From the NCBI GenBank assembly GCA_027063105.1, contig JAMOSL010000175.1, forward strand, positions 1 to 5,186: a DNA stretch of 5,186 bases. Reading direction: 5' to 3'. Source of the stretch: Campylobacteraceae bacterium (GTDB taxonomy: Bacteria > Campylobacterota > Campylobacteria > Campylobacterales > Sulfurovaceae). Position 1 is the first letter of the stretch, and each line of letters begins with the position of its first letter. The notes under the pieces were generated by a model. That model saw only the letters and a program-made list of their open reading frames with translations, was not told the origin of the DNA and did no database searches. Below, piece after piece: positions 1-5,186 of this stretch. The translations under genes were made by a program, and so were the position numbers.

Positions 1-983
1 CTTGGGTGTACTCTTAATTTTTGTAAAAGTTCACTTGGTTCATTTGTCCATATATCAGTAAAATCTTGATTTATAATATTTCCTATCTTTTTTGGAAAAA
101 ATGGATCTGGTTTAACAAAACCTTCACTATCTATATTTAATAGTTTTCTTCCTGCACTATTTCCTCCCCATGCTATTAATCTCTTTTCCATCTCTCTAGC
201 ATGTTGTGGATATACTTTTATAAATTTATCATAAAATAAGATTGCGTCCATCTCCATGTTCCCTGTTACAATTTCTATATCTCTATCTGTATTATGATAT
301 TCAAATGCTTTATCTATTATAAAGTTGACAGCTTTAATTCTCTGCTCTTTTGTTAAATCTATTTCTAAATTATCCAAACCTCTACCACTATAAACTAAAT
401 GCGATATATATATTTTAGGAATATTATGCTTCTCTGCTAGGTCAAAGATAAATTCTAAATCATTATAAGTATCTTTTGTAATTGTAAACCTAATTCCTAC
501 TTTGCTTTGATTATAACTATTTAGTAAATCAACAGCTTTCATAGATTCAATAAATGAACCTTCTAATCCTCTAAATGCATCATGTGTTTTTTCGCTTCCA
601 TCTATACTAATACCTACATAATTAAATGTATCTAGTATTTTTTTAGCATTGCTTGTCTTAACATATAATCCATTTGTAGATAAATAGGTAATAATTCCTA
701 ATTCTTTACATCTACTTGCAATATCAAAAAGGTCTTTTCTTGTAAGTGGTTCTCCACCAGAGAAGATTAAAAATTTAACACCATTTGCTTTTAGTTTTGG
801 TAGTGTTTCCATAATATTATCAGTTGTTAGCGTATCAACAGCATCTAAATCAGCTTTTGAATAGCAATGGAGACAGGAGAGGTTACATCTATTTGTAAAA
901 TTCCAGATGGCAATACTGCCGTCAAGAACTCTTGCAGGTTTCCCCTCTATAACAGAGTTAAGTAAATTTGATAATCGAAACAT
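1..983 (-). CDS. nirJ: NirJ, radical SAM protein of heme d1 biosynthesis (3' end cut by window edge)
   Basis: Reading the minus strand from the ATG at 983-981 gives an uninterrupted frame of 327 codons that runs off the left edge. The protein begins MFRLSNLL, typical of NirJ. It has the radical SAM cluster motif Cys33-x3-Cys37-x2-Cys40 (NRCNLSCLHC), then SGGEPL at 75-80, STNG at 102-105, GISIDG at 124-129 and THDAFRG at 133-139, all NirJ/AhbC-like. GGNSAGRKLLNID (273-285) and GNI..DFTDIW (301-312) match the NirJ C-terminal half. The C-terminal cysteines that bind the second Fe-S cluster in this family would lie beyond position 1. NirJ acts in the cytoplasm, replacing propionate side chains during conversion of siroheme-derived precursor to heme d1, the cofactor of nitrite reductase NirS. 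Its start overlaps the stop of the upstream cytochrome gene by one base (TAATG), implying translational coupling. NirJ versus a related SPASM protein: NirJ is strongly preferred. Confidence 0.9.
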   Translation of the reverse strand, partial: MFRLSNLLNSVIEGKPARVLDGSIAIWNFTNRCNLSCLHCYSKADLDAVDTLTTDNIMETLPKLKANGVKFLIFSGGEPLTRKDLFDIASRCKELGIITYLSTNGLYVKTSNAKKILDTFNYVGISIDGSEKTHDAFRGLEGSFIESMKAVDLLNSYNQSKVGIRFTITKDTYNDLEFIFDLAEKHNIPKIYISHLVYSGRGLDNLEIDLTKEQRIKAVNFIIDKAFEYHNTDRDIEIVTGNMEMDAILFYDKFIKVYPQHAREMEKRLIAWGGNSAGRKLLNIDSEGFVKPDPFFPKKIGNIINQDFTDIWTNEPSELLQKLRVHP

Positions 984-1312
984 TATTGAGCCTTTTTTAT
1001 TGTTTTATCTTTATTAAATGATAGAATATATTCTGTAATCTTATTTAGTTCATCATGAGTTAGTTTAAATGGTGGCATAGCATTTCGACTATATCCAAAA
1101 ATTTTAGATACTGATTTTGGGTCTATTATCATTGCTTTTATCTCTTGAGCTGTTCTTTTTGATGATATTTCTTCAAATGATGGTCCAAAAGCTTCTGCTG
1201 TTTGATGATGACAACCCCAACAATATGTCTCAAATACCTTTTTATCAGAATCTGCACTTAGACTATTTAAACTTATTATTAAGCAAAAAAAGGCTAATTT
1301 GTAACTTTTCAT
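983..1312 (-). CDS. Small periplasmic monoheme cytochrome c (NirC-like)
   Basis: The 109-residue product starts with a Sec signal peptide (MKSYK, then a hydrophobic stretch at 6-18, with probable cleavage after LSA at 18-20). The mature part is a single class I cytochrome c domain. The heme-binding motif is CWGCH at 31-35, with GPSF at 43-46, and the likely axial methionine is Met79 in NAMPPF, followed by an amphipathic C-terminal helix (LTHDELNKITEYILSF). It should sit in the periplasm as a small electron carrier. Position directly before nirJ, with overlapping stop and start, suggests a role with nitrite reductase or heme d1 maturation, like the small cytochromes (NirC/c55X, NirM) of nir clusters. 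Assignment to NirC is by context and size only. The start is supported by AGGAGA six bases upstream of the ATG at 1312-1310. Confidence 0.85.
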   Translation of the reverse strand: MKSYKLAFFCLIISLNSLSADSDKKVFETYCWGCHHQTAEAFGPSFEEISSKRTAQEIKAMIIDPKSVSKIFGYSRNAMPPFKLTHDELNKITEYILSFNKDKTIKKAQ

Positions 1313-1341
1313 ATATACTCTCCTATTTTAAATTAAAGATA

Positions 1342-1347
1342 ATAATA
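1342..1347 (-). promoter_or_regulatory. Predicted -10 box (TATTAT) of the cytochrome c-nirJ unit
   Basis: On the minus strand TATTAT lies about 30 bases before the cytochrome ATG, mirroring the cobL -10 across the inverted repeat. A start near 1335 would give a leader of roughly 23 bases. The region is AT-rich, so other placements are possible. Confidence 0.35.
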
Positions 1348-1360
1348 TCCACATTTTAGT

Positions 1361-1366
1361 TATAAT
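1361..1366 (+). promoter_or_regulatory. Predicted -10 box (TATAAT) of cobL
   Basis: A consensus TATAAT sits 24 bases before the cobL ATG at 1391. Transcription would start near 1373, giving a leader of about 18 bases that contains AGGAGA. No clear -35 is seen. Confidence 0.5.
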
Positions 1367-1390
1367 TCGATTTTTAAAATAGGAGATAAA

Positions 1391-2548
1391 ATGGTCACAA
1401 TCGCAGGTTCTGGAATGGGTGAATATAATTTTAATAATATAGATATAGATTTTACTAAGTATGATACTATATTTTGTGATAAAAACTATGAGTCTAATTT
1501 TCCAAATGTTAAAAAAGCTGGATTTAAAGAAATTAAAGAGAGTATATTAGAAAATTTAGATAAAAATATTTTATATGTAGTGTCTGGTTCACCTCTATTT
1601 TTCTCTGGAGCATCAATTATTTTAGCTACTTTAAAAAAGAAAAACATTAAATTTAAAGTTACAGATAATACCTCATCATTAAATTATTTGTTAGCTCACA
1701 ATGGTGTATCTCTAATGCAAACAAATACTATATCCCTTCATGGAAAGTCAAAAATAGATTTAGATAAGTTTTTAATTTTACCGTACACCTTTGTAGTATG
1801 TGATGATAAAACTCCTAAATACCTAGCAGATGCAACACGATATTTAAATGAAGATGATATATCCATAATATTAGGTGAAAGGTTCGGATATATTGATGAA
1901 GAATTTAGGGATATAACTATTCAAGAGATGATAGAAAATCCTCCAAAAATGCCATATTCTCTATTAATAAAACGAAATTTTGAAGCTCTTCCAACTATAT
2001 CAAGTGAAGATACAATTGAACATGAAAATGGAATGATTACAAAAGAGTATAAACGACATATATCTCTACAAAATTTAAACTTATCTCCTAATATACTAAT
2101 GTGGGATATTGGAGCAGGAAGTGGTTCAGTATCTATAGATGGATATAAGCGATATAAGATAAAAACTATACTATTTGAGAAGAATATCAAAAGAGCTAAA
2201 ATGATAGAGAGGTCTTTAAATAATCACAAAGTAATAGATAGTAAGTTATATATTGGTGAAGCTAGTGAAGATTATAAAAAAGAGACTTCTATTCCTGAAA
2301 GAATTTTTATAGGTGGAGGTGGTGAAAAAGTTATTAGTGAACTAGATTATTTATATGATAGATTAGCAGATGGTGGAATTATGGTAGCCAATTTCGTAAC
2401 CTTAGTTCATCTTACAACAGCTATTAATGTACTTAAAAATGCTAATATAGAGTTTGATATAAAGAGTATATCTCTTACTACTTATAAGCTGAATCTACTT
2501 CTCCCTGAACCAGAGAGAGTTATGCATCAGATTATTATCAAAAAGTAG
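1391..2548 (+). CDS. cobL: Precorrin-6Y C5,15-methyltransferase (fused CbiE-CbiT, CobL type)
   Basis: The 385-residue product is a two-domain enzyme of corrin ring synthesis. Residues 1 to about 200 form the CbiE-type tetrapyrrole methylase domain, with the N-terminal VTIAGSGMG turn (2-10) and VSGSPLFFSG at 64-73, equivalent to the conserved SGDPLFFG. Residues from about 205 form the CbiT methyltransferase/decarboxylase domain, opening with MITKEYKRHISLQNL (215-229), the SAM-binding motif WDIGAGSGSVSID (238-250), and IFIGGGGE (305-312). Both methylations (C5 and C15) and decarboxylation of the C12 acetate would be done by this cytoplasmic fusion using SAM. The length is close to the usual CobL size of about 400. 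The ATG has AGGAGA four bases upstream. No other cobalamin gene is in view. It is divergent from nirJ, whose pathway shares the uroporphyrinogen III-precorrin-2 trunk. Aerobic versus anaerobic route cannot be decided from this gene. Confidence 0.92.
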   Translation: MVTIAGSGMGEYNFNNIDIDFTKYDTIFCDKNYESNFPNVKKAGFKEIKESILENLDKNILYVVSGSPLFFSGASIILATLKKKNIKFKVTDNTSSLNYLLAHNGVSLMQTNTISLHGKSKIDLDKFLILPYTFVVCDDKTPKYLADATRYLNEDDISIILGERFGYIDEEFRDITIQEMIENPPKMPYSLLIKRNFEALPTISSEDTIEHENGMITKEYKRHISLQNLNLSPNILMWDIGAGSGSVSIDGYKRYKIKTILFEKNIKRAKMIERSLNNHKVIDSKLYIGEASEDYKKETSIPERIFIGGGGEKVISELDYLYDRLADGGIMVANFVTLVHLTTAINVLKNANIEFDIKSISLTTYKLNLLLPEPERVMHQIIIKK

Positions 2549-2565
2549 GGTGGAAGAATTCTACC
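2549..2565 (+). terminator. Small hairpin directly after cobL (possible weak terminator)
   Basis: GGTGGAA (2549-2555) pairs with TTCTACC (2559-2565) around a GAA loop: seven pairs, one of them G-T, beginning immediately after the cobL stop. The T-run (2577-2581) comes about 11 bases later, so it is not a classical intrinsic terminator. It could attenuate transcription into the next gene or protect the cobL 3' end. Confidence 0.3.
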
Positions 2566-2597
2566 TATAGCAAATATTTTTATTAAAAGGATTTATC

Positions 2598-3014
2598 ATT
2601 ATTTACTCTATTATTCACATAATACATATTTACGCAGTTTTTATCTATGGAGGTTTTCTAATTATAGATAATCTATTTATGGTTAAAATGAAGCAGACAC
2701 TTACTCCTGATGAGGCTACTAAAGCTAGAGAAGCTATTATGATGCATGTTAGAAAAGTTGTACCTAACGCACTTCTAATCGCTGTGGCTAGTGGACTTTA
2801 TATGTTTTCTCAAATATTTGGAGAGATTGGGAAAGATGGATTAAGTTATTTCCAGATAGTTTTATCTATAAAAGCTTTTTTTGGTTTATGGCTTGGCATT
2901 AGAGGATTTAATCAAAAATTCTTTAAAATTAATCCATGGGTTTTTACATCTCATACATTCCCATTTTTAGTAGTATTATTATTAATATTATTATCTCAAA
3001 TTATGTATTTATAA
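2598..3014 (+). CDS. Small four-helix inner-membrane protein, unknown function, apparent non-canonical start
   Basis: The first ATG in frame is at 2679, but the frame is open back to the TAG at 2568-2570. The upstream codons encode a convincing first membrane helix (IIHIIHIYAVFIYGGFLII) leading straight into DNLFMVKMKQ. No ATG, GTG or TTG occurs in that stretch. The best start by position is ATT at 2598, six bases after AAAAGGA (2585-2591), giving 138 residues. Counting from there, helices lie at about 2-23, 57-75, 82-103 and 114-138. Histidines 7 and 10 in helix 1, GGF after it and a lysine in helix 3 (SIKAFFGLWLG) recall the general layout of HemJ/CopD-like four-helix proteins, but I do not recognise the family and assign no function. 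Its stop (3012-3014) overlaps the ribosome-binding site of the next gene, so the two are probably co-transcribed. If the ATG at 2679 were used, helix 1 would be lost (111 residues). A mutated or misread start codon is also possible. Confidence 0.7.
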   Translation: MIYSIIHIIHIYAVFIYGGFLIIDNLFMVKMKQTLTPDEATKAREAIMMHVRKVVPNALLIAVASGLYMFSQIFGEIGKDGLSYFQIVLSIKAFFGLWLGIRGFNQKFFKINPWVFTSHTFPFLVVLLLILLSQIMYL

Positions 3015-3024
3015 GGGGCTATAT

Positions 3025-4221
3025 ATGTCTAAAAAAACTCTAATTATTGGAGCAGGTGGCGTTGGGAATGTAGTTGCATTCAAATGTGCTATGAATACAA
3101 ATAGCTTTGGAGATATTACTTTAGCTAGTAGAACTATATCTAAATGTGAGAAGATTGCATTGAATATAAAAGAGAAGATAGGAATTTCTATTAATACAGC
3201 ATCTATTAATGCTGATATAGTAGATGACTTAGTTGAGTTAATCAATAAACTAGAGGCTGATATAGTTATAAATGTAGCTCTTCCATATCAAGATTTAACT
3301 ATTATGGACGCATGTATTAAAACAAAGGTAGATTATCTTGATACTGCAAATTATGAACATCCAGATAGTGCTAAATTTGAGTATAAAGAGCAGTGGGCTA
3401 GAGATGATAAGTTTAAGGAGTCTAATATTATGGGACTTCTTGGAAGTGGATTTGACCCCGGAGTAACTAATTTATTCTGTGCTTACGCTCAAAAACATTA
3501 TTTTGATGAAATACATACTATTGATATATTAGATTGTAATGATGGAGATCATGGTTATCCATTTGCTACAAATTTTAATCCAGAGATAAATCTAAGAGAA
3601 GTTAGTGCCAATGGTAGATATTGGGAAAATGGAAAATGGATAGAGACTAAGCCTATGGAAATTAAAAAGGTTTGGGATTATCCAGAAGTTGGAGAGAGAG
3701 ACAGTTATTTACTATATCATGAAGAGATGGAGAGTTTAATAAAGCATATTAAAGGCTTAAAGAGAATAAGATTCTTTATGACATTTGGAGAGAGTTATCT
3801 TACTCATCTTAAATGTTTAGAAAATGTTGGAATGTTGGGAATTAAAGAGGTAGAGCATAATGGTTGTAAAATTGTTCCAATGCAGTTTCTAGCTACTCTA
3901 TTACCTGACCCTGCTAGTTTAGGGGAGAGAACAAAAGGAAAAACAAATATTGGAATAGTTGCGAAAGGGATTAAAAATGGAAAAGAGAAATCTATATATA
4001 TTTATCAAGTTAGCGACCATGAAAAGTGTTATGATGAGGTAATGAGTCAAGGAGTTAGTTATACAACAGGAGTTCCTGCAATGATAGGAGCAAAACTAAT
4101 ACTTGATGGAATTTGGAGTGGAAAGGGAGTCTTCAATATAGAACAACTAGACCCAGACCCATTTATGAAAGAACTAAATTCTCAAGGATTGGCTTGGCAA
4201 GTTAGGGAGTTAGAGAGTTAG
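3025..4221 (+). CDS. Carboxy(nor)spermidine dehydrogenase (CASDH), saccharopine dehydrogenase family
   Basis: The 398-residue product has an N-terminal Rossmann fold with LIIGAGGVGNVVA (6-18) and an NADPH-type LASRT (33-37), then LGSGFDPGVTNLF (139-151), the hallmark of the LYS9/Lys1-like C-terminal catalytic domain, and a late TGVPAMIGAKLI segment near 350-360. Sequence and length match the CASDH of Campylobacter and Vibrio rather than a true saccharopine dehydrogenase of lysine metabolism. The known reaction reductively condenses aspartate beta-semialdehyde with putrescine (or diaminopropane) to carboxyspermidine (carboxynorspermidine), which CASDC/NspC then decarboxylates. This is the aminopropyltransferase-independent spermidine route of the gut and marine Campylobacterota. 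The enzyme is cytoplasmic. Start: AAGGGG (3013-3018) six bases before ATG, only ten bases after the membrane-protein stop. No decarboxylase gene is in the window. The C-terminus looks complete although a mobile element begins within tens of bases downstream. Confidence 0.9.
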   Translation: MSKKTLIIGAGGVGNVVAFKCAMNTNSFGDITLASRTISKCEKIALNIKEKIGISINTASINADIVDDLVELINKLEADIVINVALPYQDLTIMDACIKTKVDYLDTANYEHPDSAKFEYKEQWARDDKFKESNIMGLLGSGFDPGVTNLFCAYAQKHYFDEIHTIDILDCNDGDHGYPFATNFNPEINLREVSANGRYWENGKWIETKPMEIKKVWDYPEVGERDSYLLYHEEMESLIKHIKGLKRIRFFMTFGESYLTHLKCLENVGMLGIKEVEHNGCKIVPMQFLATLLPDPASLGERTKGKTNIGIVAKGIKNGKEKSIYIYQVSDHEKCYDEVMSQGVSYTTGVPAMIGAKLILDGIWSGKGVFNIEQLDPDPFMKELNSQGLAWQVRELES

Positions 4222-4248
4222 AAATTTTTAACTGTTAATAGCATATCC
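4222..4248. other. Junction between the CASDH stop and the element's right end
   Basis: This short spacer holds a near-palindrome TTAACTGTTAA (4228-4238) and probably the original target site of the element. No terminator for the CASDH operon is visible before the hairpins, which may themselves serve as one. Confidence 0.35.
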
Positions 4249-4266
4249 CTTGATTAAAATCGCAAG
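4249..4266 (-). repeat. Terminal right-end hairpin with bulge
   Basis: CTTG (4249-4252) pairs with CAAG (4263-4266), and ATT (4253-4255) with AAT (4258-4260), leaving a two-base bulge (4261-4262). Imperfect bulged hairpins near the ends are the sites TnpA recognises in IS200/IS605 elements. The cleavage point would be a few bases further, toward 4230-4246. Confidence 0.45.
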
Positions 4267-4279
4267 AATCCAAAGATTC
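4266..4279 (-). repeat. Right-end hairpin, five-pair stem
   Basis: GAATC (4266-4270) pairs with GATTC (4275-4279) around a four-base loop, second of the three structures after tnpB. Confidence 0.5.
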
Positions 4280-4289
4280 ATGTTATGAT

Positions 4290-4308
4290 TAAGGCTCAAG
4301 TTGCCTTA
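4290..4308 (-). repeat. Hairpin spanning the tnpB stop codon
   Basis: TAAGGC (4290-4295) pairs with GCCTTA (4303-4308), six perfect pairs. The seven-base loop contains the tnpB TGA stop (4298-4296). Likely part of the right-end/omega-RNA structure. Confidence 0.6.
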
Positions 4309-5081
4309 GTTAATTGTTTTAAGAAAATACCTCTAGCTCCATTAATGTCTCTATCTACAATAATATTTCCATCAGAAATAGTTTTTTTACCACCTAACTT
4401 ATCATCAATAGTTCCATTCCAAGAAAGAGTTTTTGAAGTATAGCTTTCATTACAATCTACAATATGTTTACCATATTTCTTAGCATACCACTTAATTGTT
4501 TCTTTAAATTTATAGTGATTCAAATCTAACATTTGTCTTACAGTAACTCGTCTAATATTTCTTTTTTGCTTTTGAGACATTTTTTTAGTCTCAAATGTTG
4601 GAAGAAAAATAACATCATAATTACTAACAAGCTCATAAGCCAAACGGTTATGTAAATCTGATATTAAATCATCTTTTTTACATTTTAATTTATTAATTTT
4701 CTTCTCTAAATGCCTATATCTATCTTTATACCATTGCTTATCTTCTTGCTTTGTATTCTCTAATTTTTTCTTTTTTGAAAGTAATTTATCTACTTTTTTA
4801 ACTAATGGCAAAAGTCTATCTTTTGAAAACTGGTCACCTGCAATAATAACTTCTTTTTGAGAATAACAAGTGGCAAAGGTTCTTACTCCGGGGTCAATTG
4901 CAATACATTCAACACTGCCTTGGATATCGGTACTTGTTTGAATTTGCTTTTGAACTTGGATAAACCATCGTCCTTTATTATAAGTTATAATACAACTTTT
5001 TCCAATTGCTTCATCTGGAACAGTTTCTGTTAAATCTATTTTTCCTAGCGTTTGTGAAGCAGGATTTAATCCTTTAGGCAT
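4296..5081 (-). pseudogene. tnpB: TnpB-family RNA-guided nuclease, N-terminally truncated, without zinc-ribbon cysteines
   Basis: The 261-residue product covers only the C-terminal two thirds of TnpB. The in-frame TnpB-like sequence reaches back to about LHPQSFIIDR upstream of the ATG at 5081, then meets TAG at 5126-5124, so roughly the first 100 residues (most of the WED/REC part) are missing. RuvC motif I is AIDPGVRTF (Asp63), motif II FLPTFE (Glu164) and motif III VDRDINGAR (Asp243/Asp245), so the nuclease triad is intact. A lysine-rich helical hairpin (about 94-136) lies between I and II. The zinc ribbon expected between ESYTSKT (212-218) and DRD has no CxxC at all: LSWNG and ISDGN replace the two cysteine pairs. 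I recall the same cysteine-free ESYTSKT-SW-G-LGG-DRDxNGARGI pattern from an OrfB subgroup in other bacteria, so this is probably a subfamily trait rather than decay. Intact TnpBs cut DNA guided by omega-RNA; this one probably cannot. It could be translated from 5081, but no strong ribosome-binding site precedes that ATG. Confidence 0.8.
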
Positions 5082-5108
5082 TCTATCAATAATAAAAGAC
5101 TGAGGGTG

Positions 5109-5130
5109 TAACCTAAAAATAACCTAATAA
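5109..5130. repeat. Tandem 11-bp direct repeat at the tnpB truncation point
   Basis: TAACCTAAAAA (5109-5119) is followed directly by TAACCTAATAA (5120-5130), identical at 10 of 11 positions. It sits exactly where TnpB-like coding sequence ends, and the second copy supplies the in-frame TAG. It may mark a rearrangement junction. Confidence 0.6.
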
Positions 5131-5137
5131 AATATTA

Positions 5138-5185
5138 TTAAGCAATTTCTTCCTCCCAAAACTGCTTCCAACGCCCATCAGTAAG
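5138..5185 (-). CDS. Last 15 codons of an unidentified minus-strand gene (partial)
   Basis: The minus strand from 5185 reads LTDGRWKQFWEEEIA and then TAA (5140-5138). The tryptophan-rich, acidic tail looks like real protein and the stretch is less AT-rich than its surroundings. I do not recognise it. It may be the end of another transposase or of the gene at the element's insertion site; it does not resemble the missing TnpB N-terminus. With so few codons, a chance frame cannot be excluded. Confidence 0.35.
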   Translation of the reverse strand, partial: LTDGRWKQFWEEEIA

Positions 5186-5186
5186 G

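Larger units (their letters stand above)
1319..1386. repeat. Perfect 14-bp inverted repeat carrying both ribosome-binding sites
   Basis: The left arm TCTCCTATTTTAAA (1319-1332) is the exact reverse complement of the right arm TTTAAAATAGGAGA (1373-1386), with a 40-base spacer. Each arm ends in the AGGAGA Shine-Dalgarno of the gene it faces, six bases from the cytochrome ATG and four from the cobL ATG. The two predicted -10 boxes lie just inside the arms, so the two mRNAs would start with almost the same leader. It could be a shared operator or leader element. Chance similarity of AT-rich leaders is possible, but 14 of 14 is unusual. Confidence 0.75.
1313..1390. promoter_or_regulatory. Divergent intergenic control region between the nirJ unit and cobL
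   Basis: These 78 bases lie between the divergent ATGs of the cytochrome gene and cobL and must hold both promoters. TATAAT at 1361-1366 is a good sigma-70 -10 box for cobL, preceded by a T-rich stretch rather than a clear -35, as is usual in Campylobacterota. On the minus strand TATTAT (1347-1342) is a reasonable -10 for the cytochrome/nirJ unit. I found no good FNR/NNR-type TTGAT-N4-ATCAA site, which would have been expected if the unit were controlled by oxygen or NO through that family. Confidence 0.6.
4235..4430 (-). ncRNA. Candidate omega-RNA (reRNA) overlapping the tnpB 3' end
   Basis: In IS605-family elements the guide RNA of TnpB is cut from the 3' part of the tnpB transcript plus the right end, with the guide lying just outside the element. 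Here, in minus-strand order, three small hairpins follow one another at 4308-4290, 4279-4266 and 4266-4249, the arrangement expected for such a scaffold. The 5' limit is unknown and 4430 is a guess from usual lengths; the 3' limit depends on the unfixed element end. The guide would read into the bases after the CASDH gene. Inferred from family knowledge and visible hairpins only. Confidence 0.35.
4230..5127 (-). mobile_element. Remnant of an IS200/IS605-type element (tnpB only, left part missing)
   Basis: The element reads on the minus strand. It contains a 5'-truncated tnpB and, after its stop, a run of hairpins that looks like the right end of an IS605-family element. No tnpA is present and no left-end hairpin can be recognised, so it is a dead or non-autonomous copy. 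The right boundary is estimated: the last hairpin ends at 4249 and the casdh stop is at 4221, so the end lies somewhere between about 4230 and 4246. The left boundary (about 5110-5127) is simply where the TnpB-like sequence stops. It lies tail-to-tail with the CASDH gene and does not damage it. Confidence 0.65.

Noticed and set aside
1117..1359. 80-codon open frame on the plus strand
   Set aside because: It lies antisense to the cytochrome c gene, runs across the divergent promoter region, and encodes a low-complexity Leu/Phe-rich product. A shadow of the real gene.
1313..1390. Possible FNR/NNR operator or cobalamin riboswitch before cobL
   Set aside because: No TTGAT-N4-ATCAA type site was found, and 78 bases shared by two promoters are too short for a B12 riboswitch.
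1921..2190. 89-codon open frame on the minus strand inside cobL
   Set aside because: Antisense to the conserved CbiT SAM-binding region, with no ribosome-binding site or recognisable domain.
2647..2661. ATG with four codons (MEVF) overlapping the membrane protein gene in another frame
   Set aside because: Too short, no proper ribosome-binding site, and helix 1 of the membrane protein reads through it in the main frame.
3009..3245. 78-codon open frame on the minus strand at the start of the CASDH gene
   Set aside because: Antisense to the conserved Rossmann fold, and the hydrophobic look is a by-product of the AT-rich complement.
4222..4310. CRISPR-like repeat array suggested by the run of short hairpins
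   Set aside because: The stems differ in sequence and there are no regular direct repeats or spacers. They fit an IS605-type right end better.

Overview
The window is AT-rich (roughly 30% GC by eye), densely coded and uses A/T-ending codons. Its gene content (heme d1 protein NirJ, a fused CbiE-CbiT methyltransferase, carboxy(nor)spermidine dehydrogenase) points to a free-living denitrifying member of the Campylobacterota, of the Sulfurimonas/Arcobacter kind. The genus cannot be fixed from this much sequence.

Layout. On the minus strand, 1-1312 holds a two-gene unit: a small periplasmic monoheme cytochrome c (983-1312) followed, with a one-base stop/start overlap, by nirJ (983 down to the left edge, where it is cut). 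Both fit denitrification: NirJ is a radical SAM enzyme of heme d1 synthesis for cytochrome cd1 nitrite reductase. A 78-bp divergent intergenic region (1313-1390) separates this unit from three plus-strand genes. It carries a perfect 14-bp inverted repeat whose arms contain the ribosome-binding sites of the two divergent genes. The plus-strand genes are cobL/cbiET (1391-2548, cobalamin ring methylation), a small four-helix membrane protein (about 2598-3014) with no ATG/GTG/TTG at its apparent true start, and carboxy(nor)spermidine dehydrogenase (3025-4221, spermidine synthesis). Heme d1 and cobalamin share the early uroporphyrinogen III/precorrin-2 pathway, so the divergent pair sits at a metabolic branch point. 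The other two plus-strand genes look like ordinary housekeeping neighbours.

The right fifth (about 4230-5130) is the remnant of an IS200/IS605-type element on the minus strand. It has a 5'-truncated tnpB whose RuvC catalytic motifs are intact but whose C-terminal region lacks zinc-ribbon cysteines, followed by three consecutive small hairpins that look like the element's right end and omega-RNA scaffold. No tnpA is present. Beyond the truncation point are a tandem 11-bp repeat and the last 15 codons of an unidentified minus-strand gene running off the window.

I found no convincing wholly new system. The best leads are the symmetric leader/inverted repeat, the missing canonical start of the membrane protein, and the zinc-ribbon-less, truncated TnpB with its still recognisable RNA scaffold.
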